In this document: one piece after another, positions 21,213 to 31,808 of the stretch
Position numbering within the stretch: the first letter of the stretch is position 1
Layout of the letters: the number at the start of each line of letters is the position of its first letter
Source of the DNA: Perkinsus marinus ATCC 50983
Lineage: Eukaryota; Perkinsozoa; Perkinsida; Perkinsidae
Length of the DNA stretch: 40,812 nucleotides
Assembly: GCF_000006405.1 (NCBI RefSeq)
Contig: NW_003210583.1
Location: forward strand, 123,467 to 164,278
Direction: 5' to 3'
Position numbers and translations under genes: made by a program
The notes under the pieces: generated by a model
Seen by the model: only the letters and a program-made list of their open reading frames with translations
What the model was told of the DNA's origin: nothing
Databases searched by the model: none

Positions 21213-24200
21213 ACTTGGAAAATATGTTAGTAATAACAAACTTCAAGTATAACGATGATAATAGTTGTTTACAAGAGTGTTATCCGCCTGCTAGCGTCGA
21301 GTGTGCGAGCTAAAGAGTTTGTCTCCACGCGTCTGATCTGTTCCCTCATGTTTTTCTTAGTCGATGAGTGGCATTTGTTGCAGGTTCGAGATGAGGGACG
21401 ACGTACTCGTATATAATGCAAGATAGGGTCAGCTGCTCACGAGAGTGTCAACTACAGAGATGGTGGGCCCAACTGCTTGTATTGATGATGTCAGTTAGCA
21501 ACTTTGCAAAGAACGAGAGAAAGCAAGATATCAAGATTAAGTATCCGATCAGTAACCAGTACTATTTGCAACCGCACATGCGCGGATGTCTGTTTTCTAT
21601 TCAGGGCAATGAAACGCAAATTCAGGGCGCCTTAGTGTGTCTGCTGGTTTTCTAAACGGCAGAACAACATCTGCTCTTCCCAAAATCGTGCTTTCATTAT
21701 AGCATGTTAGTTCACATAATTGCTCCGACATTGTGTGAATTTTTTTCTGCTCAAACGTTTTTGTTTACCTAGGATGCATTTCAGCAGGTTTTTATGACTT
21801 TCTTCTGTCGAGTTCTTCTTCGAATGAAAATACATAAAATCGTTTTTAAGGTAAAATCGTTAACATTCGTTGGTGCCTCCAGTGGAGGGACTGAGAACAT
21901 GATCGTGACGCCGTCTTGTACATTTTTTCGGAAAACTCTCCCGACACGTCGCTCCCAGCCGATAGGTATCGCCTCACTTTGGCTACTGAGACCACTATCC
22001 CAGTGACATCGAGTAGGCCGGACGGTATGTTACTGGTCAGCCGTGGTAATGAGGAGGACGTCATCGGCGGAGTCTGCGGTGTCACTTGGCTCGAGATCGA
22101 GCCTTCCCAGTGCTAACTCAAGAGTGTCGTTATCTACGGAGTCAACCGTTAGGAGACGATAGTGATATTAACTATAATGGAGCTACCATCAACATGACAA
22201 ACCGATAATCCGTCAATAATCCCCAAGGGGGCACGTGTAGTAAGCGTTGAGTGCTCGAACTATGAGTGCCAGCGAAATTATCGATATCATGTTTGTGAAA
22301 AAAGAGACGCCCTGCAACATTGTTCGTAAAAAGAATAGATAAATACGGGAAGCGCCTCAAGCAAACTAGCTCAACAACTACACCATATAGGCAAAGTATC
22401 CATAATAATCTTACCGATGATATTATCATCGATGATACTGCTGCCCGCGGTAGTATAGTTTATCGGGCGTGCAATTGGTAGAGATCACCAACCTCAGGTT
22501 GGCAACATGATGACCATCAGCTTCATCAGCAATCGCAATGGCATCCACAACAAACTTGAACCGAGCAAGGACAATGAGTGGGGCACCTCGCACAGAAACC
22601 CGGGCAAACGATTCCTTCTAATGAACGGAGCTGAGTGCGGGATTCGGTAGGGTGAATGAGGAGCATGAAACAGATGATGCCGATCGAGATGAAAATTTTG
22701 AACAACATAGGTGAGAAAATTACTGAGGATAGATCCGATCAACATCAGCATTATGTTTCTTCAACCCAGTTACCCAGTGTGTTCCAACTCCAGCACGCCT
22801 ACTCATCGATTCAGTGCAAGGAACTGAGAATGGTTACCTTTGGACTATTGGCCCTATAATTTGGGAACTACTCCTCAAGTGTTAGCTGAGGTAACTCACC
22901 TCAAAAGAAGGAACCCTTACCGTTCCTTCCTGAGGGAACACTCACAAGTCTTTAGGAACACTTACAAACGTCACTTCGTGAGTCCGACTCGTTGAGTCGT
23001 AAATCGCAGCATGGAGTTACAGAGCGAGTGAAGCACCTATGACGGAAGTTGCGTCACGGAAGTCGCGTCACGTAACCGCAGGCATTTCCTACGTATTGTA
23101 CATATGCGTTGTACGTGCGTGCGTGCCTGAGGCGTGGGTGTGTGCGTGATGAGCTATCTTACGCCCGGGACTCCCGGCCGTCCCCCCCAAACCCGAAGTC
23201 GCAGCTTATTCGTGCTATCTTGTGCTATCTTGCTCACCTTAGTGAAGATGTGTACGTAAGCACATAGCGAACACAACGCTGTTGAGTGCCTAAATTGACT
23301 CCCAACTAAAGCTTAGCCAAGGCGCAGAAAGGCCTTTGTGTATGCGTACAACTGTGTAAGGGCATAGCTAATGGCTTAAGGGCACAAATAACTTCAAGAG
23401 TGCAAGGATAACTATTCTCAGTTACTTACACTAAATAGATGAGGAGAAATGCTAAGATCACAATGGTGCACACAGAATGACACGGCTAAAGAGACATAAT
23501 GCTCAACTAATGCCTGATTACAGCATATAACAAGTCCCACATTGACGCTTTGTATACTGCTGCACCTCAACCTACTCTGCATTGAGTTCATCGAGTTATA
23601 CATGAGCAACTTGATCAACAGCGGCGTTCCTGAAGCGCACGTCACTTTGATGAACGCTGACTCGCGGTCATTAACTTCGACTGTTAAAGCCATCACTCTT
23701 CTCATACGAAACGCAGGGGAAATCTTCTAGCCAAGGCAATAAATCAGCACCGCGTCGCCCACTGCTAAAGTCAGAGGCTTACCCGGGCGGACTTGTCCCC
23801 AAATGGCCTCGCCGCAGCCTCACGCATGTTACCAAAGATACCCCAAGATGGGCCACGAGAACGTCCGCACTCGTATTCGTAAAGCAATGGGTGAGCTAGA
23901 CGATGCTATCCCGTACTCCTGAGTCGACACCCATCATCAAGCACTGCTCAATCTGTTACGACCCTGAACAACCACTAGCCATACCATTAGTATGATACCA
24001 GTGGTCATCACTTCTGTTACACATCGTACAAGAACGTACTTTATACCGATGTAGACAATTCGCTAGCTCCGCTCTTAACACGCCCAATCTTCTCACCGCA
24101 TTGAAGTACCATCCCCCCACATCAACCTATCAACAGCCTCCTCGTACTTAACAGACTAAACCATACAAGCAAGGAAAAGACGTATATCATATATAAGTCA

Positions 24201-24574
24201 CTACTGAGGACCGATTGACGCAACCCTCTTCAGTGCAACCACGAGTGAGATGGTGACTGAACTCACGAGAGATTTATGTCCCATCTATGAACTCACAACC
24301 AGTGGATCTTCTATCGCTGTCAGCGATAGTTATTGCGTCAGGCTGAACGCCGTCAGCGATTCGCTAACGCCAACATTATTAACTACTACAACACATACAC
24401 AATCATTACTGAATATTACTTCAAGAAACACTAGACACCAATTCCACTACGCTGCTGTTCATCACAGCGTTGAACAAAAGTCTAGGGTAACACCATAACT
24501 AGCCCGATGGAATCGAGGAGGAACTACCAGTCCTCTTCAGTGGGGATAGCATCACCCATCACCCTTCTAGAAAC
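21213..24574. other. 3.4-kb stretch with no recognised gene
   Basis: Short open frames on both strands match nothing I know. It contains a GT-rich simple stretch (about 23100-23150), a tandem ACGGAAGT(T/C)GCGTC at about 23040-23070, many short GGAACACT(C/T)AC repeats at 22910-22970, and a 19-nt palindrome at 24311-24329. An A box-like GGCGTGCAATTGGTAGAG at 22465 has no matching box B. It may be old transposon debris. Confidence 0.45.
24311..24329. repeat. Perfect short palindrome
   Basis: CTATCGCTG-T-CAGCGATAG, 9-bp arms with a one-base centre. The CAGCGAT word repeats again at 24354-24360. No function can be assigned. Confidence 0.7.
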
Positions 24575-26275
24575 TTACACACGAGGAGCGAAGATTGGAA
24601 CAATCTCCTCAACGTGCTCCTTCTTTTTAAGGACAATCTGAGTTTGAGGCAATAAACAACCAAACACTACAAGTCCCCACGACTCACCATGTTGGCCATC
24701 CACTCAATGTTCTTCATTTCCTGGATACGCAGCTTAACCCAAGCATAGATAATACCGTAGTGGTACTGCTGCTCAAAGGAGTTCTCGAACATACGCACGG
24801 ACTCAACGTATAAGAGATCCTCAATAGACTTGTAGCGACCCTGAGTAGTCTTGTCAACGTTCGAGTCGTGCTCATAGAACTGCTTGCATTGGTCGTACAG
24901 CTGGGCATACCTACAAAGAAATTCAGAATCAACCAAGCCAACATCAAACTACCCTACTTTAGGTAAGGTTCCAACGCAGCGCGGACGGCAGTATCCGAAG
25001 TCGCCTTCATGAGCTTATCAGTTCCCTCGGGATACAAGTAGCTATATAAAAGGCATCAGTGACACGTATAAACACCAAGAACACCTACCCGAAGTTGGGA
25101 TAGAGAGCATTACGCTCATCCAAGTTCTGAGCAGTTCCAAGAGGCGAGTTGAGGGCGTTGAGAGTGACCATCAAGACCTACACCAAACGATTTCATACAT
25201 CAACACTCACTGGCGCATACCCTGTAATCAGCCTCAGTTCTTAGGATGTGGCCCATGACCTCAGCAGTGTTGCTGTTCTCACTTCCGTCCATGCAGAAAC
25301 GGTAGAAGCTTTCCATCCAACACTTCTTAAGGAACTGGCAAAGCACCAAATTCGCCACGCTCACGAGTTGAACTAAGACTTACATTCCTGAGAATCTCCA
25401 GATCGGTTTCAGTGAGGACGTTATGAACCTCCCCATGCTGTACAACAGCTGTAGCTCCACTAGGGCCACTCTGGGCACCAGACCCCTGGCCCTCAGTGTG
25501 AGTATGAACTTGCTTGGAATTGAGGAACTCTTCAAAATAACTAAGGAGGACACCATAACATGGTTATCGTGATGGGTGCTATGATTACGGTCCAAGAGGA
25601 GTGTCGATGAGAATGGTACGGTAGAGGTCTTCATAACCATGAGTAAAGTCCATGCCAGGAATGGTCTTCATCTCCTCGAAGTAGCCAAGAGGATCACATC
25701 GTGCAAGAAGATCCTGAGTAACCATACCACAGAGAAGGAGCTATACGCCTTACCTTAGGATTCTTGTTGTTGATGGTACCCTGAATGAGCATTACCACGT
25801 TGTCAATCATAGCCTCTTGACGGACATAATCCATGAACCTACAACGGCCAATAATGAACACATCCAGTATATCGAGTATTGGCCACTTACTTAGCCATCT
25901 CGCCGACTGATTGAGCTCTGACATAATCGAACTCCTCAGCGAGACGCTCATGGCACTTCCGCAAGATAGTAGAAGCCTACAGAATTGGAGGAAATCGTCC
26001 ACAATGGACACCGTTGAGATAACAACTGACCTGAAGAGGACTGGGCTCATCCTGGAGGAAAGTGCCATAGTCTGTATCTTCCAAAGCTGTTCGGAGATCT
26101 GAGAGAAAAGTCAATAGCATACGGAACCTCGAATGTAACAACGGATGGTACCTTCCAAGTTTTCTCCATTGGCAATACGACGGTAATCATCTGCTGTGAG
26201 GAAGCCCGAACGAAGACCTCTTACGAGACCCTCTCCTAGACCGTCGTCGATATTGAAGTAAACTAAATCAGCCAT
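24575..26275 (-). CDS. V-type proton ATPase subunit d (V0 sector)
   Basis: Subunit d caps the proteolipid ring of the V-ATPase and couples it to the central stalk in acidic-organelle membranes. Exons: 26275-26152, 26098-26031, 25976-25891, 25838-25754, 25713-25589, 25540-25384, 25325-25221, 25177-25089, 25041-24958, 24910-24688, 24637-24575; 1209 nt, 402 residues, every junction in phase. The N-terminus FNIDDGLGEGLVRGLRSGFL, the middle MIDNVVMLIQGTINN, LARCDPLGYFEEMKTI, and the C-terminus (FEQQYHYGIIYAWVKLRIQE, then EEIVPIF) are diagnostic. Usual length is about 350; the excess is partly a Gly/Ser/His-rich insert (about 25 residues, TEGQGSGAQSGPSGATA) in the exon 25540-25384. Start chosen at 26275 because the family begins right there. 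Introns are 43-59 bp. Confidence 0.95.
25326..25383 (-). repeat. V-ATPase intron with motif-II-like sequence
   Basis: In gene sense the intron contains CGTGAGCGTGGCGAATTTGG, a rearranged relative of the dynein-intron motif II. It is the only copy I find outside the dynein gene, so it carries weight if confirmed. Confidence 0.45.
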
Positions 26276-27089
26276 AGGGAATGTAGCAATACCAGAACAA
26301 CTACCACAACCGATACTCAATACGCAGTCTATGACGATGACTATCAGTGAGATAGATAGGTTCCCAACACAGGGTAGTCGTCAAAAATACTCACTAGCTC
26401 CACCGGTTACAGCAATCCTGTGGACGTACGTGCGAAGAGCGCTCGAAAAGCTTCACCAGGCTAGACACTAATGTTATCAAACGTGGCAGCGACAGTGAAG
26501 TATACAACAGTACCTCTCTAGCTATCACGACAGGTGCCAAACCAAGGCCCCAGCGTCCGCCCGGGGGCGCTGCTCAGCGTTGGCTGAGCTCATCTTGCTA
26601 TCTCGAAAGTTTGCATTTCTAAATTTTACAGTGGCGCGCGCTTTATTCCGATCGATTATTAAAACATTGGGAGGGTTATGCATTTTCTTCGTCGATGGAA
26701 GGTTTGTGGTGTTGTTCCTCTACATTCTCCCAGATGGGTGGGCTCCTGTCTCATCCGAATACTGCCGTTAATTTACAGCGGCGTGCCAACGGCAGCTTTC
26801 AAGGCAATGTGGCCACGCTTTAAGGTTGGAGCCTCCAACTTGGAGGTATCTCATGAAGATGCGCACCGCATAGATTTGGACTGGGACTCCACGCAAGAAG
26901 AGGCTCCTTCGCAAGAGGAAGGCTCCTTCGCAGTACTCGATAGGCCATCGACGACGGCCATACTGGGGAGCTTCCAGTGGGGACAATGCTGCTGAGTTTT
27001 GCTCTAATAATTGTCAATTCGTTGCATTGTTCCTCCACTACCATCAGAAAGGAGAGGAGGTTCGGTCTAGCACGGGTTCTTCATTTAGG
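26276..27089. other. Upstream region of V-ATPase d
   Basis: No gene recognised. A plus-strand frame at 26678-26995 carries an acidic run (DWDSTQEEAPSQEEG) partly due to a tandem GGCTCCTTCGCA repeat at about 26900-26930. It could be the decayed 5' part of the PP2C-like copy that follows, but no PP2C motif is visible in it. Confidence 0.4.
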
Positions 27090-27986
27090 AGACGCCTCTA
27101 AGTAACGGCAAGTATAAAGTGCGCATTATGAACGCTGGAGACTCCCTACACTGGTGTTGGCACGTTGATATGGGTGAGCGCGTTGATGTAACGAAGCTGG
27201 AGAACGCTTAAGAAGACGTTACAAGGCAGCTGTGTAATGATGACAGTACTGAGCCTTGTAGTGACAGGGGTATATGTAGGGCTGGAGATATGCCGGGGTC
27301 GAAAAAGGATCTTTCGACGCTCACGGAAACTGACGGGGTCTGTTGGCAGCCACGTAGGATCATAAGCCTGACGACCCTGAGGGAAAGGCTCGGATAGAGG
27401 GAGGTGATGGGTTTGTGAGCACGGAGGGGCTCGTAAAGTTATGCAGTGTATTGGCCTTGTAAAGGGGGTTCGGCGATTTCGCGTATAAGGATGATGCAGA
27501 TCGCCGTGCTGATAAACAGAAGTGTATCGCTGTACCGGAGGTGAAGGAGGTCGTTGGTGAGGCTGGCGACCGGGTAGTACTGGCTTGCATTGGGGTATTC
27601 GATGTTATGTCCAATGAGGATGTGGCGCGTGAGATCATAGGAACTGGCTCATGGCGGAAGACTTCCGCCGGAAGTGATTTGGCCGAGATAGCTTCTGAGA
27701 TACTACAGTTCGGGTTGGAGCTCGCTGCCTTGATTTATTGGAGTCCACAGACAACATGACATATATGGTGATTAGAGTGGAAACGAGGGACTTCGGATTG
27801 GAGGAGCAACAGGGAGAGCTTCAGCTGGGTCGGTACTCGTCTGTGCACTCTTCAGCATTGGATATGGCTGAGAAGTACCAGGTGTTCTTTAGTGAGGTGG
27901 GGTTCAGTAAAAACCAAGCCGCATGTAGTATATGTTCGAGAGTGTATCGGAATATGGCGCAGTGTCTATGTGAATATGCCGTATAG
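27090..27986 (+). pseudogene. Decayed PP2C-type protein phosphatase
   Basis: Three blocks in order match metal-dependent phosphatase family PP2C: NGKYKVRIMNAGDS (27102-27155), EGKARIEGGDGFVSTEGLV to LAL*RGFGDFAYK (about 27375-27490), and DRVVLACIGVFDVMSNEDV (about 27570-27630) followed by ESTDNMTYMVIRVE (27745-27790). Damage: a TAA stop at about 27460 where the family has Ser (LALSRAFGDF), the metal-binding Asp of the ACDGVFDV motif is Ile, and a frame change between the last two blocks (about 27700-27735). Several frames are needed upstream too. An intron could explain one shift but not the stop and the lost Asp. The C-terminal extension has a CSICSRVY segment and stops at 27986. Confidence 0.75.
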
Positions 27987-28113
27987 TGCGGAGTGACATA
28001 TCGAAAGAAGGGTTGGAGATACCACAAGGTGTGTAAGGCAGTGAAGGGTGATGTTTGTGCTACCCGCTGACCAAGTCAGCATTCCCTCCACGTATGTGGC
28101 TCTCGGAGAGCCG

Positions 28114-28177
28114 CTCGGGGATCACCATCCCTGCTCTAGAGAGCCGCTCTCCAGAGCAGAGATGGTGATACCCCGAG
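28114..28177. repeat. Imperfect long inverted repeat
   Basis: Arms 28114-28143 (CTCGGGGATCACCATCCCTG...) and 28148-28177 fold back with about 27 of 30 pairs and a short loop (CCGCT region). Likely a foldback or MITE remnant; no coding role seen. Confidence 0.7.
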
Positions 28178-28480
28178 AGACAGCACAGTTATATAATATC
28201 ACATCCGGCCATAATCCACGCGGAGTGCTGGCTTGAGAGCCCTGAACAGCACGGAGCGCAGCCAAGATTCTCTCTGCGTCCTTGCTGTCTTCTAACAGTA
28301 GCCCCAACCCTCCGTCTCTCAAAGGGAAGGCACTAATAATCACTATCCCCTTGGCAGCATGCTGAGCGTCTTCTCCTTAAAGACTTGGGCTTCCTGTGGA
28401 GTGCGAGCAGTCCTATTTATGGGCTTAAACTCCACCACGCACTGCGCTGTCGTGGATCTCTTGGCTTTATCCAATGCCAT
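28122..28480 (-). other. Unidentified open frames (possible decayed gene)
   Basis: Two minus-strand frames, about 28480-28365 (MALDKAKRSTTAQCVVEFKP) and 28343-28122 (with FPLRDGGLGLLLEDSKDAER and WPDVILYNCAVSR), have a protein-like composition but are out of frame with each other, with a stop between them. WPDVILYN faintly recalls a pentatricopeptide repeat; one repeat is not enough to call it. The second frame runs into the inverted repeat. Confidence 0.3.
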
Positions 28481-28630
28481 CCTGTGAGACTGATAGTGTC
28501 TGAGTGACTCTGGTTCTCCGATCGTTCAGTGCACCCGCCCGTACGCAGCAACGAAAGTAAGAGGCGGACCACCAAAAGAATCGGACGCAGCGAATGTGGG
28601 AAAAGTGAAGGTTATCATAGGGATTGAGAA

Positions 28631-28984
28631 ATGGTGATTAATTCTACCTCGTATACTGTACATATTATTCCATTGTTACTTGTTCGGTGGTTCTACTCTG
28701 CCTCGTTTGTGACGGGGTTGCTGCTGCTATTGATGATTATAATAGTCACTGTGCTGAGCAATCGCCAGTTGCAGCCAATTGATGAGTACTGTTTGCTCTT
28801 GCGTAAAGTATTGATCAGACTGATCAGACATGATACTGAGTATCGGAAAGAGCGATGTAGCCGTCCCTGCTATCTGGGCATAGCCGATGCGCGGCGCGCG
28901 AAATACAGAATGTTCCTACAAAATACAGAATTTTCCGTGGTTCCGTGCCACCGACGGTTCCGTAGCGCGGAACCATGTCTGTAA
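28631..28984 (+). CDS. Hypothetical small membrane protein
   Basis: A 117-codon frame with an ATG start. Residues 13-42 form a hydrophobic stretch (LLLVRWFYSASFVTGLLLLL then MIIIVTVL), followed by a basic, Arg/Cys-rich tail. I recognise no family. The 3' part (28900-28970) is low complexity with repeated AAATACAGAAT and GGTTCCG words, so the end may not be coding. It may be chance. Confidence 0.25.
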   Translation: MVINSTSYTVHIIPLLLVRWFYSASFVTGLLLLLMIIIVTVLSNRQLQPIDEYCLLLRKVLIRLIRHDTEYRKERCSRPCYLGIADARRAKYRMFLQNTEFSVVPCHRRFRSAEPCL

Positions 28985-29100
28985 TATTCCGCCCTTCCCC
29001 GGCGTCCGGGTTATGGGCTCCCCCATGAGCACGTACATGTTTATATATTCCCATGACTGAGTCAACATGGTTTGAGTTCGGGATTCCGAGTGCTATTAGT

Positions 29101-29254
29101 GTGAGTTGTGTTTTAGTGATCAATACTATTCACTACAATTTTGGTACTGGAACTGAGAACTTTTTCCTCGTGCAGGTATTGTAACTTCGTGGACAATCTC
29201 TTTGGCGCAGAATCTTTGTGAGTTGTGTCGTGGTGATCAATACTATTCACTACA
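29101..29254. repeat. Direct repeat of 37 bp
   Basis: Copies at 29101-29137 and 29218-29254 share GTGAGTTGTG, a variable 5-nt segment, and GTGATCAATACTATTCACTA plus CA. Spacing is 117 bp. They could be remains of a tandem duplication or of a small element. No gene is nearby. Confidence 0.7.
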
Positions 29255-30224
29255 TCAGGAGGGTATAGTACATAAGAGGCTATACAGGAAAATGTAGCCT
29301 ACATTACCCGTAACGGTGCCGAAAAGACTTAGCAAACAAGATTCCGGGAAAGTGGACGCAATGAGCGGAACCGATCGTGCTCGTCTCACTTCCGGCGTTA
29401 CCGTAACGCTGTTACGACGTTGCAGTGCAACGGTTGCACATGTGAAGAACTTATGAATCTTAGAAACACTTGGGCGTCCCTGGTATGGGTTGGGTCTTAT
29501 ACGGTATGCGCATTCGGAACCTTCCGAGAGCGGCGCCGATCGTGGATTGCACCAATACAGTGTTGGTGGTGTAATCCAGCATATTAACGCAGCTTCCATG
29601 TCGGGTGCTTGGGGTGTAGGGTCGTGGCGCAGGTGTGAGTCGCACCGTGTGACCGCGTCACGCGCTTTGATGTCTCCTTCCCCTGCTTGTGCGCTACGCC
29701 CAGAATGTAGGGAAGCATGGCTATGATGAAGATGCTGTAATGGTGGATGTAGGGCCTAGTGGTGCGGTCACACTGGGACATGACATCGCAAACCTGTTGG
29801 AAGGACACTCGTACAGTTGAATGCATAATCGAATCGTTTAAATCGATTCCCTGTATTGTTGCTCTCTCTAGGCGTTCACTTCGTCATCATCACTACCTCT
29901 ATCTTGGCATCAATCCTCTCCCTTACACCTGTTCCTTTTGAGGCCTACACTTGAGGGCTACTCGACAAGGAATTCGAGCTAGCTTGAGCCATGAATTGGT
30001 TGAGGTGCGGTTAGAAAAAGAGTTTTTGGCGATGGATGCCAGAGAGGCCGTGTCAGGTGTGTTGCTGCGGGCAGCAGCTCTCTGTCGTCTTCATCACAGA
30101 GTGGTACATTCTTTCGTGCTTCGAAGATTTTTCGAGTTGGTTGGTTGCCCAGCGGAACGATTGTGATTTTCGATGAGAACTGGTAGTTGCATAATCGATC
30201 AGATTTCCCCACCTTTGTTTAGCC
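29255..30224. other. Intergenic region upstream of the sulfhydryl oxidase
   Basis: No recognised gene. A frame at 29951-30166 (plus, TTG start) has protein-like composition (LEKEFLAMDAREAVSGVLLR) but no family match. The promoter and 5' UTR of the oxidase must be here; I see no clear motif. Confidence 0.4.
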
Positions 30225-31808
30225 ATGCGTCTCCAGTTGCCGGAATTCGCCGCTGTAATGACAGCACTTTTATACGGTTCTTATCAAGGACTCTTTCCCA
30301 AGGACAAGACCAAGATATTAGATGGCGACGAAAGTGATGTGAGGAAAGCTCAGGAGACGAAGCTGTATACGAAAGTAGTCATATACTACGCGCATTGGTG
30401 CGGGCATTGCCGGCATACTGCGGATGAGCTCATCAAGAACCAGAATGTTTTCTATAACCCGAAAACGTTCTATGATGAGGAGAATCTTCCTCGTGTAGTG
30501 GCCTTCGACTGTGTACGAGATGACGAGGCGAATGAGTTTTGCGGTAAGCAAGGAGTGGATAATTATCCCACTGTCTTCACATACCTCAAAGGGGAGAGGT
30601 ATGGCAATCCAGGGCCGCTGGTGGGCTATATTAGGATGATGCTGGAGAAGACCCCGGTACTTACGACAACTAAGCCGTTGCCGTCTACTACCACTACTAC
30701 TAGCTCAGCGCACACGACAACATCCATTCCTTCGACAAGCACTCGTGTTAGTAGTACTACAACAGTTCCCACAGCTATTAGTACTACAACGATTTCTACT
30801 AGTACTGGTATCACAACGATGGCTACTAGTACTACAGCGATGGCTACTACTACTAGTACGACTACTCCCACTGGTGGGAGTCTTTTCCCCGATGATGCCA
30901 ACGTTACGTACGAGATGCGTATACTAGATGGTATACTTGCATTTGCGTACGCTCTGCATACGGCCACGTTCTTCCCTGCTAACACCACCCTCATCGTGGA
31001 AAAGCTGAAAATACTGAAGGAAAATCTTTTACCAGTCATTGTGTCCGTTCATCCCGACAAGGAATTCCGTAAGGACGTCAGTGGTCTTCTCGGCAATATT
31101 AGCAAAAGTTCTGGCGCTATTACTAAGGATCAATGGATGGCTATGCTTGATGGAATCGCCCCCAGGCGTATGAGGCAGCAGCCTGATCCTTTCTGGAAAC
31201 ACTGCAAGAACTTTAACTGTGGTTTGTGGCAGTTTTTCCATGCGCTCACCTTGGGAGTTGACATGAAGTTTTCGGCGACTACTGGGAAGGATTCTAATGG
31301 GGAAAAGGTCATGGAGACGATCAAGTCCTTCGTCACATATTTTTTCATGTGCCACAGCTGCGCACAGCACTTCATTAAAGGGTATGATAACTGTGTTGGT
31401 GAAAGGTGTACTATGCCCAACCCTGATAGAAGGCATACAGCACTGTGGCTATGGCGCGTCCATAATATGGTTAATAACAGGACTTCACACGAGAGGGGTA
31501 TCACTGGAAAGGATACGGCCTGGCCTACTAGAAATGAGTGTAGACAATGTCGTGAGTATAAGGCGGACACGAATGACTTTGTATTTAATGAAGACAACGT
31601 TATGGAATTCCTCGACAAGTCGTACTTTAACAAAAGCACCGATAAGCCTTCCGGGAGTATCCGAGCTGAGGTGAGTGGGGCGATCAATCACCGTCGAGGT
31701 TGTGGTAGTTATAGTTGATGATAATCCCGGAATCAGGTACATTTGGGTCGTCATTTCATTGCAATGCTTATGCTAGCAGTTTTACCATGCATAATGACGT
31801 TTTTTTAA
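30225..31808 (+). CDS. Quiescin-type sulfhydryl oxidase (thioredoxin plus Erv/ALR domain)
   Basis: Catalyses disulfide formation in secreted proteins: the thioredoxin domain accepts electrons and the FAD-bound Erv domain passes them to oxygen. Model: exon 30225-31670, intron 31671-31736 (GT-AG, 66 bp), exon 31737-31808; 505 residues. Weak N-terminal signal peptide (FAAVMTALLYGSY). Thioredoxin site YAHWCGHC at about 60. A Thr/Ser-rich linker (about 145-220) is probably O-glycosylated. The Erv domain has the CHSC redox pair (about 380), the FAD-binding ALWLWRVHNMVNNR and the WPTRNECRQC third motif. Exon 2 encodes HFIAMLMLAVLPCIMTFF, a membrane anchor as in QSOX. Without splicing the frame stops at 31718 (497 residues, no anchor). 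No other intron is apparent. Confidence 0.88.

Noticed and set aside
22455-22505. tRNA-like sequence with A box-like GGCGTGCAATTGGTAGAG and a hairpin CCAAC/GTTGG
   Set aside because: No box B, no T arm and no acceptor pairing follow, so no tRNA gene can be supported.
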